Part shown: positions 9,829 to 21,050 of the stretch, piece by piece
Layout of the letters: each line of letters opens with the position of its first letter
Numbering within the stretch: the first letter of the stretch is position 1
Source: Megascapheus bottae
Lineage: Eukaryota; Chordata; Mammalia; Rodentia; Geomyidae
Reading direction: 5' to 3'
NCBI GenBank assembly: GCA_024803745.1
Contig: JANJXV010000039.1
Coordinates: forward strand, 9,268,001 to 9,332,000
DNA: 64,000 nt
Made by a program: the position numbers and the translations under genes
The notes under the pieces: model-generated
The model's input: only the letters and a program-made list of their open reading frames with translations
What the model was told of the DNA's origin: nothing
Databases searched by the model: none

Positions 9829-10685
9829 CCCATTTACAATACCTTTTTAAAAATATATAAATCATGAACATTTTCTTTTTGTCATAAGTTTGGTTCTCTG
9901 TAAAGACAGGCTGCAATGGAATTTTGGGGAGCCCAGATGTTTTATTAATGATGAAGAGCTGTGAAGGAGGAAGGGAGGAATCAGAAGCAGACACAGGAGG
10001 AGCTCTGGAGAGGACACTTCTGCAGCCAGCAGAAACAGCTGGACCTTTACGTCCCCACTGTCCTCACAGCTGGATGTGAGTGGGCCCAGGAAAAGGGCAT
10101 TGCCCTTAGCTGAGGCAATCTTAGCTGGTTGGAGCTGAGGCAGACCCTGACAAGCCCAGTCTGGCTACTGACCGCATGTGGGTGGACATGTGCCTCCAAG
10201 TCCTTCTCTCTCTTTTTTCACAGCTGACAAAACTAAGTCCCAGAAAGGCTAAACATGCCAAGGTTATGCAGTAAATAAGAGCCGTGACAGATTTGTCAGA
10301 CTCTGATTCTGTCTCCATCCCTCAGCCACGAGTCTTCCTAAACAAAAGCTTAGATCAGGCTGTCCTGACCTTCAGTTGCTGAGATACGAGGGTTTGGAAG
10401 TCTCCAGAGGACTATGTAGAAAGTTTGAGTATGTAAGCAAATAAAATTCACCTTACCTCATCTGCTAACATCCCTGCCCCATGTACGCATGTGCGTGTGT
10501 GCGTGAGTGTGTGCACACACATACAAAAATACACTTCTCAGCAATTAACTCATTGCCAACAGAACACAGAGATGAGGGTTATTTGGGTTAAGCTTTCTCC
10601 TGACAGCCCAGCCTGGAGACCACTGCCCCCACCCACCCCAGCAGAGCCCTCGGAAATTGCCAAGAGCATTGCAGAATGTATGATA
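9829..10685. other. Unique intronic sequence
   Basis: About 0.85 kb with no recognised exon. A short TG/CA-alternating tract lies near 10488-10525. Confidence 0.5.
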
Positions 10686-10904
10686 CACCGGGCACCAGAA
10701 GCTGGCGCCTGTAATCTTAGCGATTCAGGAAGCTGAGATTTGAGGGGATTGTGGTTCAACACCAGTCCAGACAGGAAAATGTGAGACTCTTTTGTCCAGT
10801 GAACTACCAAAAAAAAAAAGATGAATGGAACTGTGGCTCAAGCGATAGAGTGCTAGCCTTGAGCACAAAAGCTCAGGGACATTGCCTGGTTCAAACCCCA
10901 GGAC

Positions 10905-10908
<4 letters not shown>
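10686..10908 (+). mobile_element. B1L-Geo SINE with a (CA)n tail
   Basis: Forward dimer ending CCCCAGGACAAGT, then a CA array. Confidence 0.9.

Positions 10909-10954
<46 letters not shown>
10909..10954. repeat. (AC)n microsatellite on a SINE tail
   Basis: About 23 AC units. Confidence 0.97.
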
Positions 10955-10955
<1 letters not shown>

Positions 10956-10977
10956 ATATAATGCTACCTGACCAGCT

Positions 10978-11030
10978 TCTATCTGTCTGTCTATCCATCT
11001 GTTTGTCTATCAATCTACCTACCTACCTAC
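10978..11030. repeat. (TCTG/TCTA/CTAC)n interrupted tetranucleotide tract
   Basis: Degenerate tetranucleotide repeat at the tail end of a reversed SINE. Confidence 0.85.
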
Positions 11031-11196
11031 CGTTCCTGAGTATCCTACCACATGAGTCACAGCCCCACATCTGGTTTTCTGGTAGTTCATTGGAAATAAG
11101 AGTCTCATGGACTTTCCTGCCCAGGCTAGCTGTAAACTTCAACCCTCAGATCTTAGCCTTGAGTAGGATTAAAGGCATGAGCGACTAGTACCCATC
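11031..11196 (-). mobile_element. B1L-Geo SINE, right monomer mostly lost
   Basis: Reversed; starts within the Geo A-box region and continues through the left monomer. Confidence 0.85.
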
Positions 11197-11889
11197 TCCT
11201 TTTACTTTGAGAAAGCACTGAGCTATTCACATTTTTCCCCAGCTGCTCTGACATGTACAGCCTCAGCAGGGGAAAATTATAGGGAGGGAAAAAATTGCAT
11301 ATTTACTTCTGAAAATTGAAAGTTAGGGAATAATATGGACAGAAACGAGCTTGTGAGTAAATGGAGAATGTCCTGGCCCCTGGCAGGACGCAGCTACTCT
11401 AAGCAGCCATTGGCAATCCCAAGACATGGGAGGAGGAGAAAATGGCAAGGAGGCTTGGCTTCCTTCCATGGAATCCCTCTTCTGGTGGCTGGCCTCTGTG
11501 TATGCTTGACTGCCAACTGTGCCTGGCAGAGTAGCTGATTGGGCAATGTGTGGTGGGCAGAGATGTCTTGAAATTGGGATGAAGGAAAGATCAGGCGCAA
11601 CTTTCATGCTAGAGCCCCTCCTCCCCCCCCCACCAGGGCCTTTCAATGGAGAGCAAATACATCCAACCCGATGCATCCTGTGTGCTGCAGCCTGCACATA
11701 TGCAAGGCCATGTCCTTTGCAAGCCGGTTTAGTCTCTCTAAGCTGGCTTCAGAGGTGATTGCTCTATTCTTGACCTTCCTCCATCCAGAATGACTGTCCC
11801 TGAAATTCACCTCCGAATGGGCCATCTCTTCCTCTCTGAAGACTCCAAAGTTAAGAAAAACACAACATCAAAAACAAAAGCGCAGAACA
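11197..11889. other. Unique intronic sequence
   Basis: About 0.7 kb; nothing recognised. Confidence 0.5.
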
Positions 11890-12112
11890 AGCTGGGTATC
11901 AGTAGCTGATGTCTGCAATCTGAACCTCTCAGGAGGTTGAGACCTGAGGATTGCAGCTCAAAGCAAGCCCGGATAGGAAAGTCATGAGGCTCTTACCTCT
12001 AGAAAGTCAGAAGCAGAGCTGTGGCTCAAGTGGTGGAGTTTCAGCCCTGATTGTAAAAGCTAAGAGACAGTGCCTAGGTCCTGAGTTCAGGCCTCAGTAC
12101 CAGCACAAAAAT
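11890..12112 (+). mobile_element. B1L-Geo SINE
   Basis: Forward, diverged (CTCAGGAGGTTGAGACCTG). Confidence 0.87.
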
Positions 12113-12150
12113 TTCTGTAGGTCTGTCTGTCTGTCTGCCTATCTATCTGA
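12113..12150. repeat. (GTCT)n tract on a SINE tail
   Basis: Short tetranucleotide run directly after the SINE 3' end. Confidence 0.8.
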
Positions 12151-12525
12151 ATAATCAAGTTTCTTGGCTTTCTCCTGATTGCTCTATAGAAAAATGGGTC
12201 TCTCTCAAGCTATGGGGATGGGGCCAGAGCTTTGGTGACATAACATGGGAGTACACATAAGGCAAGAGTCCACCTCCATGAGACTCTGCCTCACAGCCTC
12301 TTCTATTTCATATCTTCTCTGCCCCACTGACCTCTCGATGCCCTCCTCTTTCCCAGAGGGATGTTGGAAATCTCGACATCTGGGTCCTTCCTAGTCTGTC
12401 TTCCTTTCTCCCAACACCGGAGCCCTTGGGAAACACAGATCCTGTCTTCTCTTGGGCTCTTGGTGCCATGCAGGTTCAGCACTGGGGTGGTGGACAGCTC
12501 CCTGCTTCTGAGCCCATCAGTCCAG
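12151..12525. other. Unique intronic sequence
   Basis: Nothing recognised. Confidence 0.45.
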
Positions 12526-12800
12526 GAAGAGGAAGGAAAAGATGGATGGGAAAAGGGAAGGAAGAAAGAAAGGGAGGGAGGGAGTCCAAGAAACTCTTAT
12601 GTCCAATGAACTTCCCCCCCCAAAAAAAAGCCAGAAGAGGATGTGGCTCAAGTGATTGAGTGCTTGACTTGAGCCAAAAAAGTTCAGGGCCCTGAGTTCA
12701 AGACCCAAGACTGGCTCAAAAAAATGAAGGAAGGAAAAATAAAGGAAAGAAGGAGGGAGGGAGGGAGCTAAGGAAGGAAGAAAGAAAGGAAGGAAGGCAG
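12526..12800. repeat. Purine-rich (GGAA/GGGA)n region
   Basis: Two purine tracts flank a SINE fragment at 12586-12725. Confidence 0.8.
12586..12725 (+). mobile_element. B1L-Geo SINE, 3' half
   Basis: The linker and Geo monomer remain (GATGTGGCTCAAGTGATTGA ... CTGAGTTCAAGACCC). Confidence 0.85.
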
Positions 12801-13040
12801 CTGGCTGAGGCTCTGCGATAGAACTGTTTTCTCCCCACTTCCCTCCATGCCAGGGGCTGCCCAAGGCCAGGCCCACCAAAGATCTCTTCTTCTCCAGGCC
12901 TGGGGGGGGGGGGGGAATGGGTGTTGTGACAGGAGAGTGGCCTGGGCCAGGGGAGAGCAAGGACAGAAGAAAAAAAGGAGTGGCAGTTTCACAGGGCCAT
13001 CTGCCATCTGTGTCTCCACTTCATTCTCCCTTCTGTCCCT
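12801..13040. other. Unique intronic sequence
   Basis: Contains a G14 homopolymer near 12902-12915; nothing else recognised. Confidence 0.4.
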
Positions 13041-13400
13041 TCCCCGCCTCGGGGTGCATCACTCCAGCGACCCCTGGGAATTGGAAGCTAATTTTCCACC
13101 ATCATTAGTGATGGAAAGACCTCAGGTTCTGCCTTTAATTAAAGTCGAAGAATGTGGAGTAGAGGGGGAAAAATGCCACATGCAGATGCCCTCTTCTCGC
13201 TTGTAAAAAAGCCATATGCAAATAATTAAGCAAGGCATGGAAGCCATAATTAAAAATTTCACGAACCCCCTCATTAGCTGAGCAGTCTGCACAGGAGAGG
13301 GACCGGCTCCTCCCCCACACCGCTGGCAGCTCATGCAGATGGTTAATTGGGGTCCCAGGGAGGCCAGCAGGACACATCTAGGTGAGGGGACACTGGTAAT
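13041..13400. promoter_or_regulatory. CHST8: Candidate conserved enhancer with POU and homeodomain motifs
   Basis: SINE-free, with a canonical POU octamer ATGCAAAT at 13216-13223 running straight into AATTA (composite ATGCAAATAATTAAG, 13216-13230). Other TAAT cores include CTTTAATTAAAG near 13132 and CATAATTAAAAA near 13245. CHST8 acts on pituitary hormones, so a pituitary POU factor such as POU1F1 could be relevant; that link is inference only. Confidence 0.42.
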
Positions 13401-13639
13401 GACCTCGGCCCTCTGGGGCAATGACAATGACTTTCTACCTACTACATCCAGGAAGCCTCTTGTCTAGAATGGGGCTTCCAGAACAAAGAAAGTCTCTCCC
13501 TCGTCCCTCTATCCTAAGGTAAGAAAATGAGTGTTGCAATATGGCCCTCTGATTCAGCCCATTGTAGGACAGAGCCACAGAAAAAGGTGTGTGTGTGTGT
13601 TAGATACTGTTTTGTTTTTTAAATGCCAATACCGGTAAG
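13401..13639. other. Unique intronic sequence
   Basis: Contains a short TG run at about 13587-13600. Confidence 0.4.
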
Positions 13640-13955
13640 GACCCTTGCACATTCCTGTAGATTGCTGCACTCTATTGCAATAGCTAAGTTATAGAAACAG
13701 CCCCGAATCCCTACCATAGATAAGTGGATGCAAAAAAAAAAAGAGAGAGAGATGCTACCTATACACAATGGAATTTTACACAGCCATTAGAAAGAATGAG
13801 ATTATGTCATTTGTGGGGAAATGGATGAACCTAGAACAAATCATGTTAAGTGAGGTAAGACAAGCTCAGAGAGACAAACAGTGCGTGTTTTTTTCTCATC
13901 TGCGGAAGCTAGATCTAAAATACATGGCACATGATAAATGATACAGGACTCCAGG

Positions 13956-13957
<2 letters not shown>

Positions 13958-14033
<76 letters not shown>
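13958..14033. repeat. (CT)n(CA)n compound microsatellite
   Basis: About 19 CT units followed by about 19 CA units inside an L1 3'UTR. Confidence 0.97.
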
Positions 14034-14035
<2 letters not shown>

Positions 14036-14084
14036 GAAACCAGAAGGAGGAGACTCTTAGGAGAGGAACACAAAGACGTGATGC

Positions 14085-14102
14085 ATATATATATATATAT
14101 AT
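14085..14102. repeat. (AT)n microsatellite
   Basis: Nine AT units inside the L1 3'UTR. Confidence 0.9.
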
Positions 14103-14463
14103 GATCATACAAAATCATATTTACCAAAATGAACTCCAGGAAATGGGCACAAGAGTTTTTATTTTTGTTGTTGTTGTCATCTTCCACCCACTTTTCTTTG
14201 TGTCTTGTTTGCTCATTTATCTGTCTTTGGGAGGGTAGGGAGTTCGGAGATGAGAACAAATCCAGCAGTATTACTCACTGGAAACTATGGGAAAAATGAA
14301 TTATACAATTTCTGGGTGGGGACAGGAGGGAAAAACTGGGAGAGTGCAAGGGAAGGGATGACATTATCCTAAAAGAAATGCAATATACCTGACTTATGTA
14401 ACTGTAACCCCTCTGTACATCACCTTTAGAATAACAATAAATTTTTTTTTTTAGGTCTCATGG

Positions 14464-14673
14464 AGCCTGGCGCTGGTGACTCACATTGATAATCCTAACT
14501 ACTCAGGAGGCTGAGATCTAAGGATTGCAGTTCGAGACTCTGATTTCCAATTAAACAGGGGAAAACTGGAAGTGGAGCTGTGATGCAAAGTGATAGAGTG
14601 CTAACTTTGTGAAAAAGAGCTCAGGGTCAGTGCAGATCCTAAGTCCTAAGTCCCCACAATAGACAAAAAAAAA
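14464..14673 (+). mobile_element. B1L-Geo SINE
   Basis: Forward dimer with an internal deletion in the left monomer, directly after the L1 tail. Confidence 0.88.
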
Positions 14674-14780
14674 ATGTCTTGTGGATGTTCCTGCCTGGGA
14701 TGAATTTAAGCTGTGAGGCTCAGATCTCAGTCTCTTGGGAATCTAGAATTTACAGGTGTGAGTTATTGGGACCGGGGTGA
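14674..14780 (-). mobile_element. B1L-Geo left-monomer fragment
   Basis: Reversed left half only, back to back with the previous forward copy. Confidence 0.75.
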
Positions 14781-14851
14781 AACAGGTATTTTTATGAAGA
14801 CCCAAAGTGTCTGATTGCTGTCACATAGTGAACATGTGTTTGGTGCAAGCC

Positions 14852-15089
14852 ATTTCTTTTTTCTTTTTTGGGGGGGGGCAGTCATGGGGCTTGAACTCGG
14901 CCTAGGCACTGTCCCTGAGCTCTTCAGCTCAAGACTACCGCCCTACCCTAGCCACTTCCCATTTTCTAGAGATTAATTGGAGATAAGAGTCTCAGGTACT
15001 TTCGTGCCCGGGCTGGCTTTGAACCTTGATCCTCAGATCTCAGCCTTCTGAGTAGCTTAGGATTACAGGTGTGAGCCACCACGCTCGGC
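14852..15089 (-). mobile_element. B1L-Geo SINE
   Basis: Reversed dimer ending GTGAGCCACCACGCTCGGC; keeps several CpGs, so relatively young. Confidence 0.9.
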
Positions 15090-15375
15090 AACAAGCCATT
15101 TCTTATAACAACTATAGGACCCTTCTAAAATGAAAATTATTTTTAAGTGATGCATTCAATGACCCTTGTTAATTATCCAGACTTGATTTGGAAACCTGGA
15201 TTTCTAACACATCAGCCTCTTTCCATGATTTATGCACAGCTGGGATGAGACTATGGAAATGGGAGAAGGGCCCTCAGCTGGAGGTTCTGGAACCTTCCAT
15301 CTGGCCCTGTTGTAGCTCCACCCCCACAGGTCCCAATGGCCTGGGTGGCACAGTGTACGGTGACCACACCAAGCT
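15090..15375. other. Unique intronic sequence
   Basis: Nothing recognised. Confidence 0.45.
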
Positions 15376-15606
15376 CCAGCTAGGTGCTAGTGTCTCATAG
15401 CTGTCAGCTACTCAGGAGGCTGAGATCCGAGAACTACGCTTTAAAGCCAAGTCAAGGAGAAAAATCCACAACTTTTGAATCTCCAATGGACCAATAAAAA
15501 GCCAGATGTGGATGTATGGCTCAAGTGGTACAACACCAACCTCAAGTGGAAAAGCCAAGGGACAGTGCCCTGGTTCTGAATTCAAGCCCCATTACCTACA
15601 CCAAAA
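15376..15606 (+). mobile_element. B1L-Geo SINE
   Basis: Forward, diverged dimer. Confidence 0.87.
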
Positions 15607-16044
15607 ATATACATAAAAAGAAACAATAAAATAGAAGCCCTAGGGAAGGCATTCACCTTCACACATACCCCCAAACCTTCTCAGGACTCCAGTATTGAGG
15701 GGGTGAGAGTGGCAGGAAGGTGCCCAGTCTCACTGTTCTAGATGTCCCCCTGTCACCTCTTCCTGTCCCTGGCTCATGTCCTCGGTTCCTGTGGACATCT
15801 GGCTCACCTCCCATTGGGAATTGATTTTGCTGGGCAAGTCACCTCAGGCACAATCGCTTCTTGCTCAATGACATTTCCAAATGAATATTCACTCGCTGTC
15901 ACTTGTCCTCTGTCTAGTCTGATCAATGGCTGTCCTCAGAAACAATCCTGCTTACCAGAGGCATTGATGGACAGCCAGAAGGATGCCTAGCATGTGTGGG
16001 GAACAGAATGACCTGCCAGACAGGAGACTTTTGTTTGTTTGTTT
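15607..16044. other. Unique intronic sequence, possible conserved element
   Basis: About 15820-15960 is low-repeat with AATTGATTTTG and AATGAATATTCACTCG. A (GTTT)n run near 16033 starts the next SINE tail. Confidence 0.35.
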
Positions 16045-16285
16045 GTTTTGGGGGGGGGTCAGCCATTGGGATTGAACTCAGGGTCTGGACACTGTCCCTG
16101 AGCTGTTTTGCTCAAGGCTAGCACTCTACCACATTGAGCCACAGCTCCACTTCCTATTTTCTGGTGGTGCATTGGCGAGGAGATAAGAGTCTCATGGACT
16201 TTCCTGCCAGGGCAGGAATGTCAATCCTCAGATCTCAGCCTCTTAAGTTGCTAGGATGACAGGCCTGAGCCACCAGCACCAGGCC
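16045..16285 (-). mobile_element. B1L-Geo SINE
   Basis: Reversed dimer ending GAGCCACCAGCACCAGGC. Confidence 0.9.
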
Positions 16286-16314
16286 CCGAGAGACATTTTG
16301 TGGTGGTTGCTGTT

Positions 16315-16487
16315 TTAGGTGCTGGTCCTGGGGCTTGAACTCGGGACCTGACCACTGTCCCTAAATTCTACCACTTGAGCCACAGAGCCATTTCCGGCTT
16401 TTTCCACGTATGTGGTACTGAGGAATCAAACCCAGGGCTTCATGCATACTAGGCAAGCACTCTACCACTAAGCCACCTTCCCAGGCT
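16315..16487 (-). mobile_element. IDL-Geo SINE
   Basis: Reversed: the Geo half is shortened, the IDL half (GGCAAGCACTCTACCACTAA) intact. Confidence 0.9.
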
Positions 16488-16669
16488 GAGCCTTTTCTTT
16501 TGCCTCAGGTTAGCACTCTACCACTTAAGTCACAGCTCCACTCCCAGCATTTTTTGGTGCCTAATTGGAGAAAAGAGTCTCACGGACTTTCATTTCAAAG
16601 CCCAGGCTGGCATTGAACAGCAATCCTTATATCTCAGACTCTTAACTAGCTAGGATTGTAAGTGCCAGG
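16488..16669 (-). mobile_element. B1L-Geo SINE, partial
   Basis: Reversed; starts inside the Geo monomer right after the IDL-Geo, suggesting the IDL-Geo landed in it. Confidence 0.82.
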
Positions 16670-17826
16670 AGATTTTTTTGGATGATGCTGTTTTGCCTTC
16701 CCACAGACCACCTTGCCTGGGGTCTGGGGGTGTCTGAGCCATACTTTCCCCCACAGCCATGGTTTGGAGGCTGTAAGCCCTTCAGTGAGATGTGATTTTT
16801 AGGCAAGTGTGAGTCACCACACTTGATGATGGTTTCATCATCTTGCATCCTTGCAAAGTGCCTGATGGGTGGTGGACGTGCTTGGCATGGCGCCTGGCCT
16901 CTAGGGGGCGCCCGGTCACATCAGCGGCTGCTTAGGGAGAAAATGAATGGATGTCCCTGACTGCAGCTCTCTTGGGCCATTCCATCAACCTGAGTTGGCA
17001 AGGCCTGAATGCCTGCAAGAAATAGGAGCCGTGCAAGCTTCCAACAAGGTCTCCCAGAAAAATGTCTCAGGAGCACAAGGGGGAAAAAAAGTACATTTCT
17101 GGAAAGGACTTCCAGGAAAACTGGCCCTGGAGTGTTTCATTGAAAAAAGCAGAGCAGGCAGCCTCACGGTTGGCAACTGAGTCTCTCACGGCAGTCAAAT
17201 GCTGGCCATGGAGGGTTTGCATTGGTAAAGCCATTTCAGCCTTGTTTTCTCTGAGTGTGCTAAGCATCATGCAGAATGATGGAACTGGAGAACTGGATGG
17301 AGTTTGGTCATTTACCCTGACCGCTGAACTCATCTAGGTAGAAGCTTTGATGATTTCAGTTTGTGTGCAATTTGTATTTATTGGCTAATCACCTTCGTAT
17401 CACAGAAGCAGTGTGGGTATTCAATGTACAGGCTAGGTTGTATTTTTTTCTTTTGTGTTTTTGTTTTTGGTTGCTTGAGTTTTTGTTGTTTGAGTTTTTC
17501 CCCCCCTCCCTTTTTTACATAATTAATTACTTTGCTCACAAAGTTGAAGTCTTCTATAAAAAAAAAAAGGTTGGCAAAATGCTAGAAGCTGATGCTTGGC
17601 AGGGAATGATAGAGTATTTTGAAAATATTTGTGAGGGTTTCTCCTGTAATTATACACACACACAGACACAGGCGACACACATACACACATTTCTTGTCTG
17701 GAATTTGGCATTGCTAGGGCACCCATTACAGAAATCGAATATCATTTTCCAACTCAGTTCATTTGCTTCAAAGAAAATGGACTACAGTTTGGAGATGTCG
17801 ATTGTTCTTCTTTTTTCTTCTTGTTT
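16670..17826. other. SINE-free intronic stretch with a CTCF-like site
   Basis: About 1.15 kb without SINEs. Contains the CTCF-like motif, short CA runs near 17654-17690 and an AT-rich part (17350-17580). No exon recognised. Confidence 0.45.
16895..16913 (+). promoter_or_regulatory. CTCF-like binding site
   Basis: TGGCCTCTAGGGGGCGCCC. The core CCTCTAGGGGGCGC (16898-16911) matches the CTCF consensus CCASYAGRKGGCRS at 13 of 14 positions. Confidence 0.6.
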
Positions 17827-18146
17827 GTTTGTTGTGGTTGTAGGGTTTGAATTCGTGACCTGGGTGCTGTCCCTGAGCTCTCTTGCTCATGGTTAGCATG
17901 CTACCACTCTGAGCCACAGTGCCACTTCCAGTTTTCTGGTGGTTAATTGGAGATAATGGTCTCATGGAGAGTTGGGAGTGTGGATTTAGGGGTGGATTGC
18001 TTGCCTAGCACACATGAGGCCCCAGGTTCAATTTCTCCATACCATATAAATAATTTTCTTGCCCGGTTTGGCTTTGTACCTCGATCCTCAGATCTCAGCC
18101 TCCTCAGTAGCTGGGATTACAGATCTGAGACACCAGTGCTTGGCTT
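17827..18146 (-). mobile_element. B1L-Geo SINE, split by an ID-like insertion
   Basis: The reversed dimer is interrupted after GATAATGGTCTCATGG and resumes at TTCTTGCCCGGTTTGGC. Confidence 0.87.
17968..18054 (+). mobile_element. Solitary IDL monomer nested in a SINE
   Basis: ID-like unit (GGATTGCTTGCCTAGCACAC, then CCAGGTTCAATTTC) without a Geo half. Confidence 0.8.
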
Positions 18147-18631
18147 TAAATGGTATTTTTATTTCTAATTGATTAATGGTAATAACTGTACACACTTGGG
18201 GACTAGAGTATGACTTTTCAATACATGCTACAATACATAATGGATCAGTTGACAGAAAATGACATGCCATCAGATATGTGTTGTTTCTTTGTGGAAATGC
18301 TCTCTACTAGCAATTTTTGAATTACCCAATTAATTGTGGCAAACTATATTTATCCTATGTGTGTTCTGTGGAGTATATTAGGAACTATTTTTCCTATCTA
18401 ACCACATGCCAGCATTTTCTTGCTGACTTTTAGCCCTGTTTCGCATATTGCTGGGACCTGTGCATGATTTTCTGTCATATCCACTCATAATTAATAGCCA
18501 AATAATGGGGTTGACCTTTAGCAAAATCCCAAGCCTGCCACCCTCACTAAGTTGCTACTTTGGCACCTTCCCAAATGAGTCCTCTAGGCTGTCTTCTCCT
18601 ACTTCTTTGTCGAGTCAAGAATTCAGCTATG
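18147..18631. other. Unique AT-rich intronic sequence
   Basis: Nothing recognised. Confidence 0.45.
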
Positions 18632-18730
18632 GGTTAGAGGTGTGGCTCAGTTGGTAGAACGCTAGCCAATGAGCAAGTGTCAGGTTCCGAGTTCAAGTGC
18701 TGGTCTCCAACCAAGAAAGAAAGGAAAGAA
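18632..18730 (+). mobile_element. Old monomeric ID-like SINE
   Basis: Reads GGTGTGGCTCAGTTGGTAGA and CGAGTTCAAGTGC, then an A-rich tail (AAGAAAGAAAGG). tRNA-like A and B boxes in order. Confidence 0.75.
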
Positions 18731-19028
18731 TTCAATGTCTCTGATGGAAGGTTTCAGGGAATTTACCACCCCCCCCCCAAGAGGTAGGCTTATGTACCAT
18801 TTCAAATGACAAAAGGTTTTGTACAGGTGGGTGATGGGTGTTTGGGATAGTGAAAAGGTGTGTTATGGCTTTTGTGAGAGGCAGAGGAAGGAGATTTGTA
18901 GGGAGAAATAAAAACTACAAATTGGGGAATCTATGTCATAAGTGCTCCATTCACCCTTCTGTGGGAGGTTTAGCATCAGAGTTCAGTATTTGTCAACACT
19001 CCCAAACAAGGTATAATTCCAGCTACAT
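18731..19028. other. Unique intronic sequence
   Basis: Contains a C10 run near 18769; nothing recognised. Confidence 0.4.
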
Positions 19029-19168
19029 AAGAGCCACAGTTCTGCTTTTGGCTTTTGGGTGGTTAATTGGAAATGAGAGTCCTATAGTCTTTCCTACCTG
19101 GCTATGTGATCCTCAGACCTCAGTCTCCTGAGTAGCTAGGGTGACAGGTGTGAATCATTGGTGCCTAG
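19029..19168 (-). mobile_element. B1L-Geo SINE, partial
   Basis: Reversed; only the end of the Geo monomer and a shortened left monomer. Confidence 0.82.
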
Positions 19169-19385
19169 CTTGAACTCTTCTGATGTAAATGAAGAAATTA
19201 AAATTTTCCTAAGTACATCTTCATCTTTAAACAGAAAATTCATTAGTTGATTCATTCATTCATTGGTAGCACTCAGGGCAGTTCACTTGCTTAGCTTGGC
19301 ATACTACCATGCAATTGCCATACCTCTAAACTTGGTTTTTGCTATTGATTATATTGGAAATGGAGTCGCGCATACTCCTGCCAGG
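19169..19385. other. Unique intronic sequence
   Basis: Contains an (ATTC)n-like patch near 19245-19264. Confidence 0.35.
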
Positions 19386-19585
19386 CTGGCCTCAGGAGAC
19401 TGAGATCGTGGGTCGAAGCCAGCCCAGGCAGGAAAGCCTGTGAGATTCGTATCTCCATTGAACAAACAAAAAGCCAGAAGGGGAGTTCAAGTGGTACGGT
19501 GGCAGCCTTGAGGGAAGAAACCAACAGAAAGGACAAAGCTCTGAATTCAAGATCCAGTGCTTACACAAAACACAACAACAACAAC
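19386..19585 (+). mobile_element. B1L-Geo SINE, 5'-truncated
   Basis: Forward; starts at CTCAGGAGACTGAGATC and ends in a (CAA)n tail. Confidence 0.85.
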
Positions 19586-20369
19586 AACAGCCCAAATGTC
19601 TGATTTCCTCTTGGAGACAGCGGCATGAAGCCCATTTTCCTTCCTTCCTCCCACAGATCCTGTTGTTGTAGGGTGTTATGAAGTGACTCTAAAAATGGCC
19701 AACATTTCTCTCCCAACACACGCGCATAAATCACTTGGTCTCTGGCTCTTTCTTTCGAGAATAGATTTTTTTTTCTTCTTCTGAGAATGACTCCAATAGT
19801 CCAATACAACATGCCCTCATACCTCCCAGCTTGAATTATAGATTTCTTTGTGCCTTACTTACACACAAACGAGGCTTGCATTATCTCTAAACATACTTGT
19901 CAAATTAAGGTAACATATTCTTGTTGACCTTTAAACCTTAAGAAAAAAAAATCTCAGACTCCCCCCTCCCCCCGCCCCCAGAAAGCATTAAAATAAGCTG
20001 GGCTTTCGGATGCCAATTAATAAGAAATGATTATGAAGAGGAATGTCATCTGTGATGGGGGTAATGGCTTAATTTTAGTTTGAATGTGTTCACCCGATGG
20101 AGGAAAAGAAAATAAGCTGGTTACAGATCATCTTGTGAAAGAGACAAGAACAACTTGGCACCATTTATTTCCTAATTTACCAAAACGGGAAGGAGCTGGG
20201 AGAAGGGGGAGGAGGCTTGGCACTGGAGCCTTCCAGAAGGAAAGAACACTTTGGAGAAGGTGCAGAAAATAAAAAAAAAAAAGGCATTGGAACAAACCAA
20301 AATAGAAACAAGGTAGCTGTTCTCAGTAATGTTACCAAACAGCCTTCATCAGATCTGACTCTAGACAGG
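19586..20369. other. SINE-free intronic stretch with a candidate conserved element
   Basis: About 19985-20180 contains CATTAAAATAAGCTGGGC, GCCAATTAATAAG and AATGGCTTAATTTTAG, which look like homeodomain-type conserved sequence. Remainder unassigned. Confidence 0.38.
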
Positions 20370-20565
20370 ACTTTTTTTTTTTTTATTGTGCCAGTACTGG
20401 GACTTGAACTCAGGGCTGGAATGCTGTCCCTTAGTTCATTCTCTCAAAGCTACTGCTCTTGAGCCACAGCTCTACTCATTGGCTTTTTGGTAATCCACTA
20501 AAGCTAAGTGTCTCTCATGGATGCTCCTGTCCAAGCTGGCTTTGAGCCATGATCCTCAGATCTGA
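20370..20565 (-). mobile_element. B1L-Geo SINE, partial
   Basis: Reversed with T-rich head; the left monomer is cut at CAGATCTGAG. Confidence 0.86.
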
Positions 20566-20810
20566 GTGGACCTCATCTTCAAACCCTATACCTCAAAGTG
20601 GGAGGGTGTTTCTAAGGGGCTGGCTGTTCCCCACTCGAGCCACCGAGGGCCCCTGCTCCTGGGCTCTGGAGGACCTGGCCTCACCTTGGTGTGGCTGGAA
20701 GAGGCGGTAGGATGGTTCCTGAGAAAAAACAACTGTGTTTCCAATTTTGTAGGCCTTTCAACAGGACAGTTCTGGTTAAATGCCATCTGTCCTTGTCCTC
20801 TTGTCTTTGG
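20566..20810. other. Unique intronic sequence
   Basis: Nothing recognised. Confidence 0.4.
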
Positions 20811-21050
20811 GCTTTTTTTTTTTTGTCAGTCATGGGACTTGAACTGTAGGCCTGGGTGCTGTCTCTGAGATCTTTAGCTCAAGGCTACTGCCCTACCCAT
20901 TGAGCCACAGCACCACTTCCAGTTTTCTAGTGGTTAACTGGAGATAAGAATCATATGGTCTTTAGTGCCCAGGCTGGCTTTGAACTGAGATCCTCAGATC
21001 TCAGCCTCCTGAGTAGCTAGGATTATAGGCGTGAGCCACCGTGCCTGGTC
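20811..21050 (-). mobile_element. B1L-Geo SINE
   Basis: Near-consensus reversed dimer ending GTGAGCCACCGTGCCTGG. Confidence 0.92.

Larger units (their letters stand above)
13640..14455 (+). mobile_element. 5'-truncated L1: ORF2 end plus 3'UTR
   Basis: Begins near the last 80 codons of ORF2 (reads like AALFAIAKL, then TQWNFTQPLERMRL with frame breaks) and runs through the 3'UTR to GTAACCCCTCTGTACATC and an AATAACAATAAA(T)n end. CT/CA and TA microsatellites sit inside the 3'UTR. Not functional. Confidence 0.85.

Noticed and set aside
17363..17896. 177-residue open frame
   Set aside because: Low-complexity hydrophobic text running into a reversed SINE; no start context, domain or splice support.
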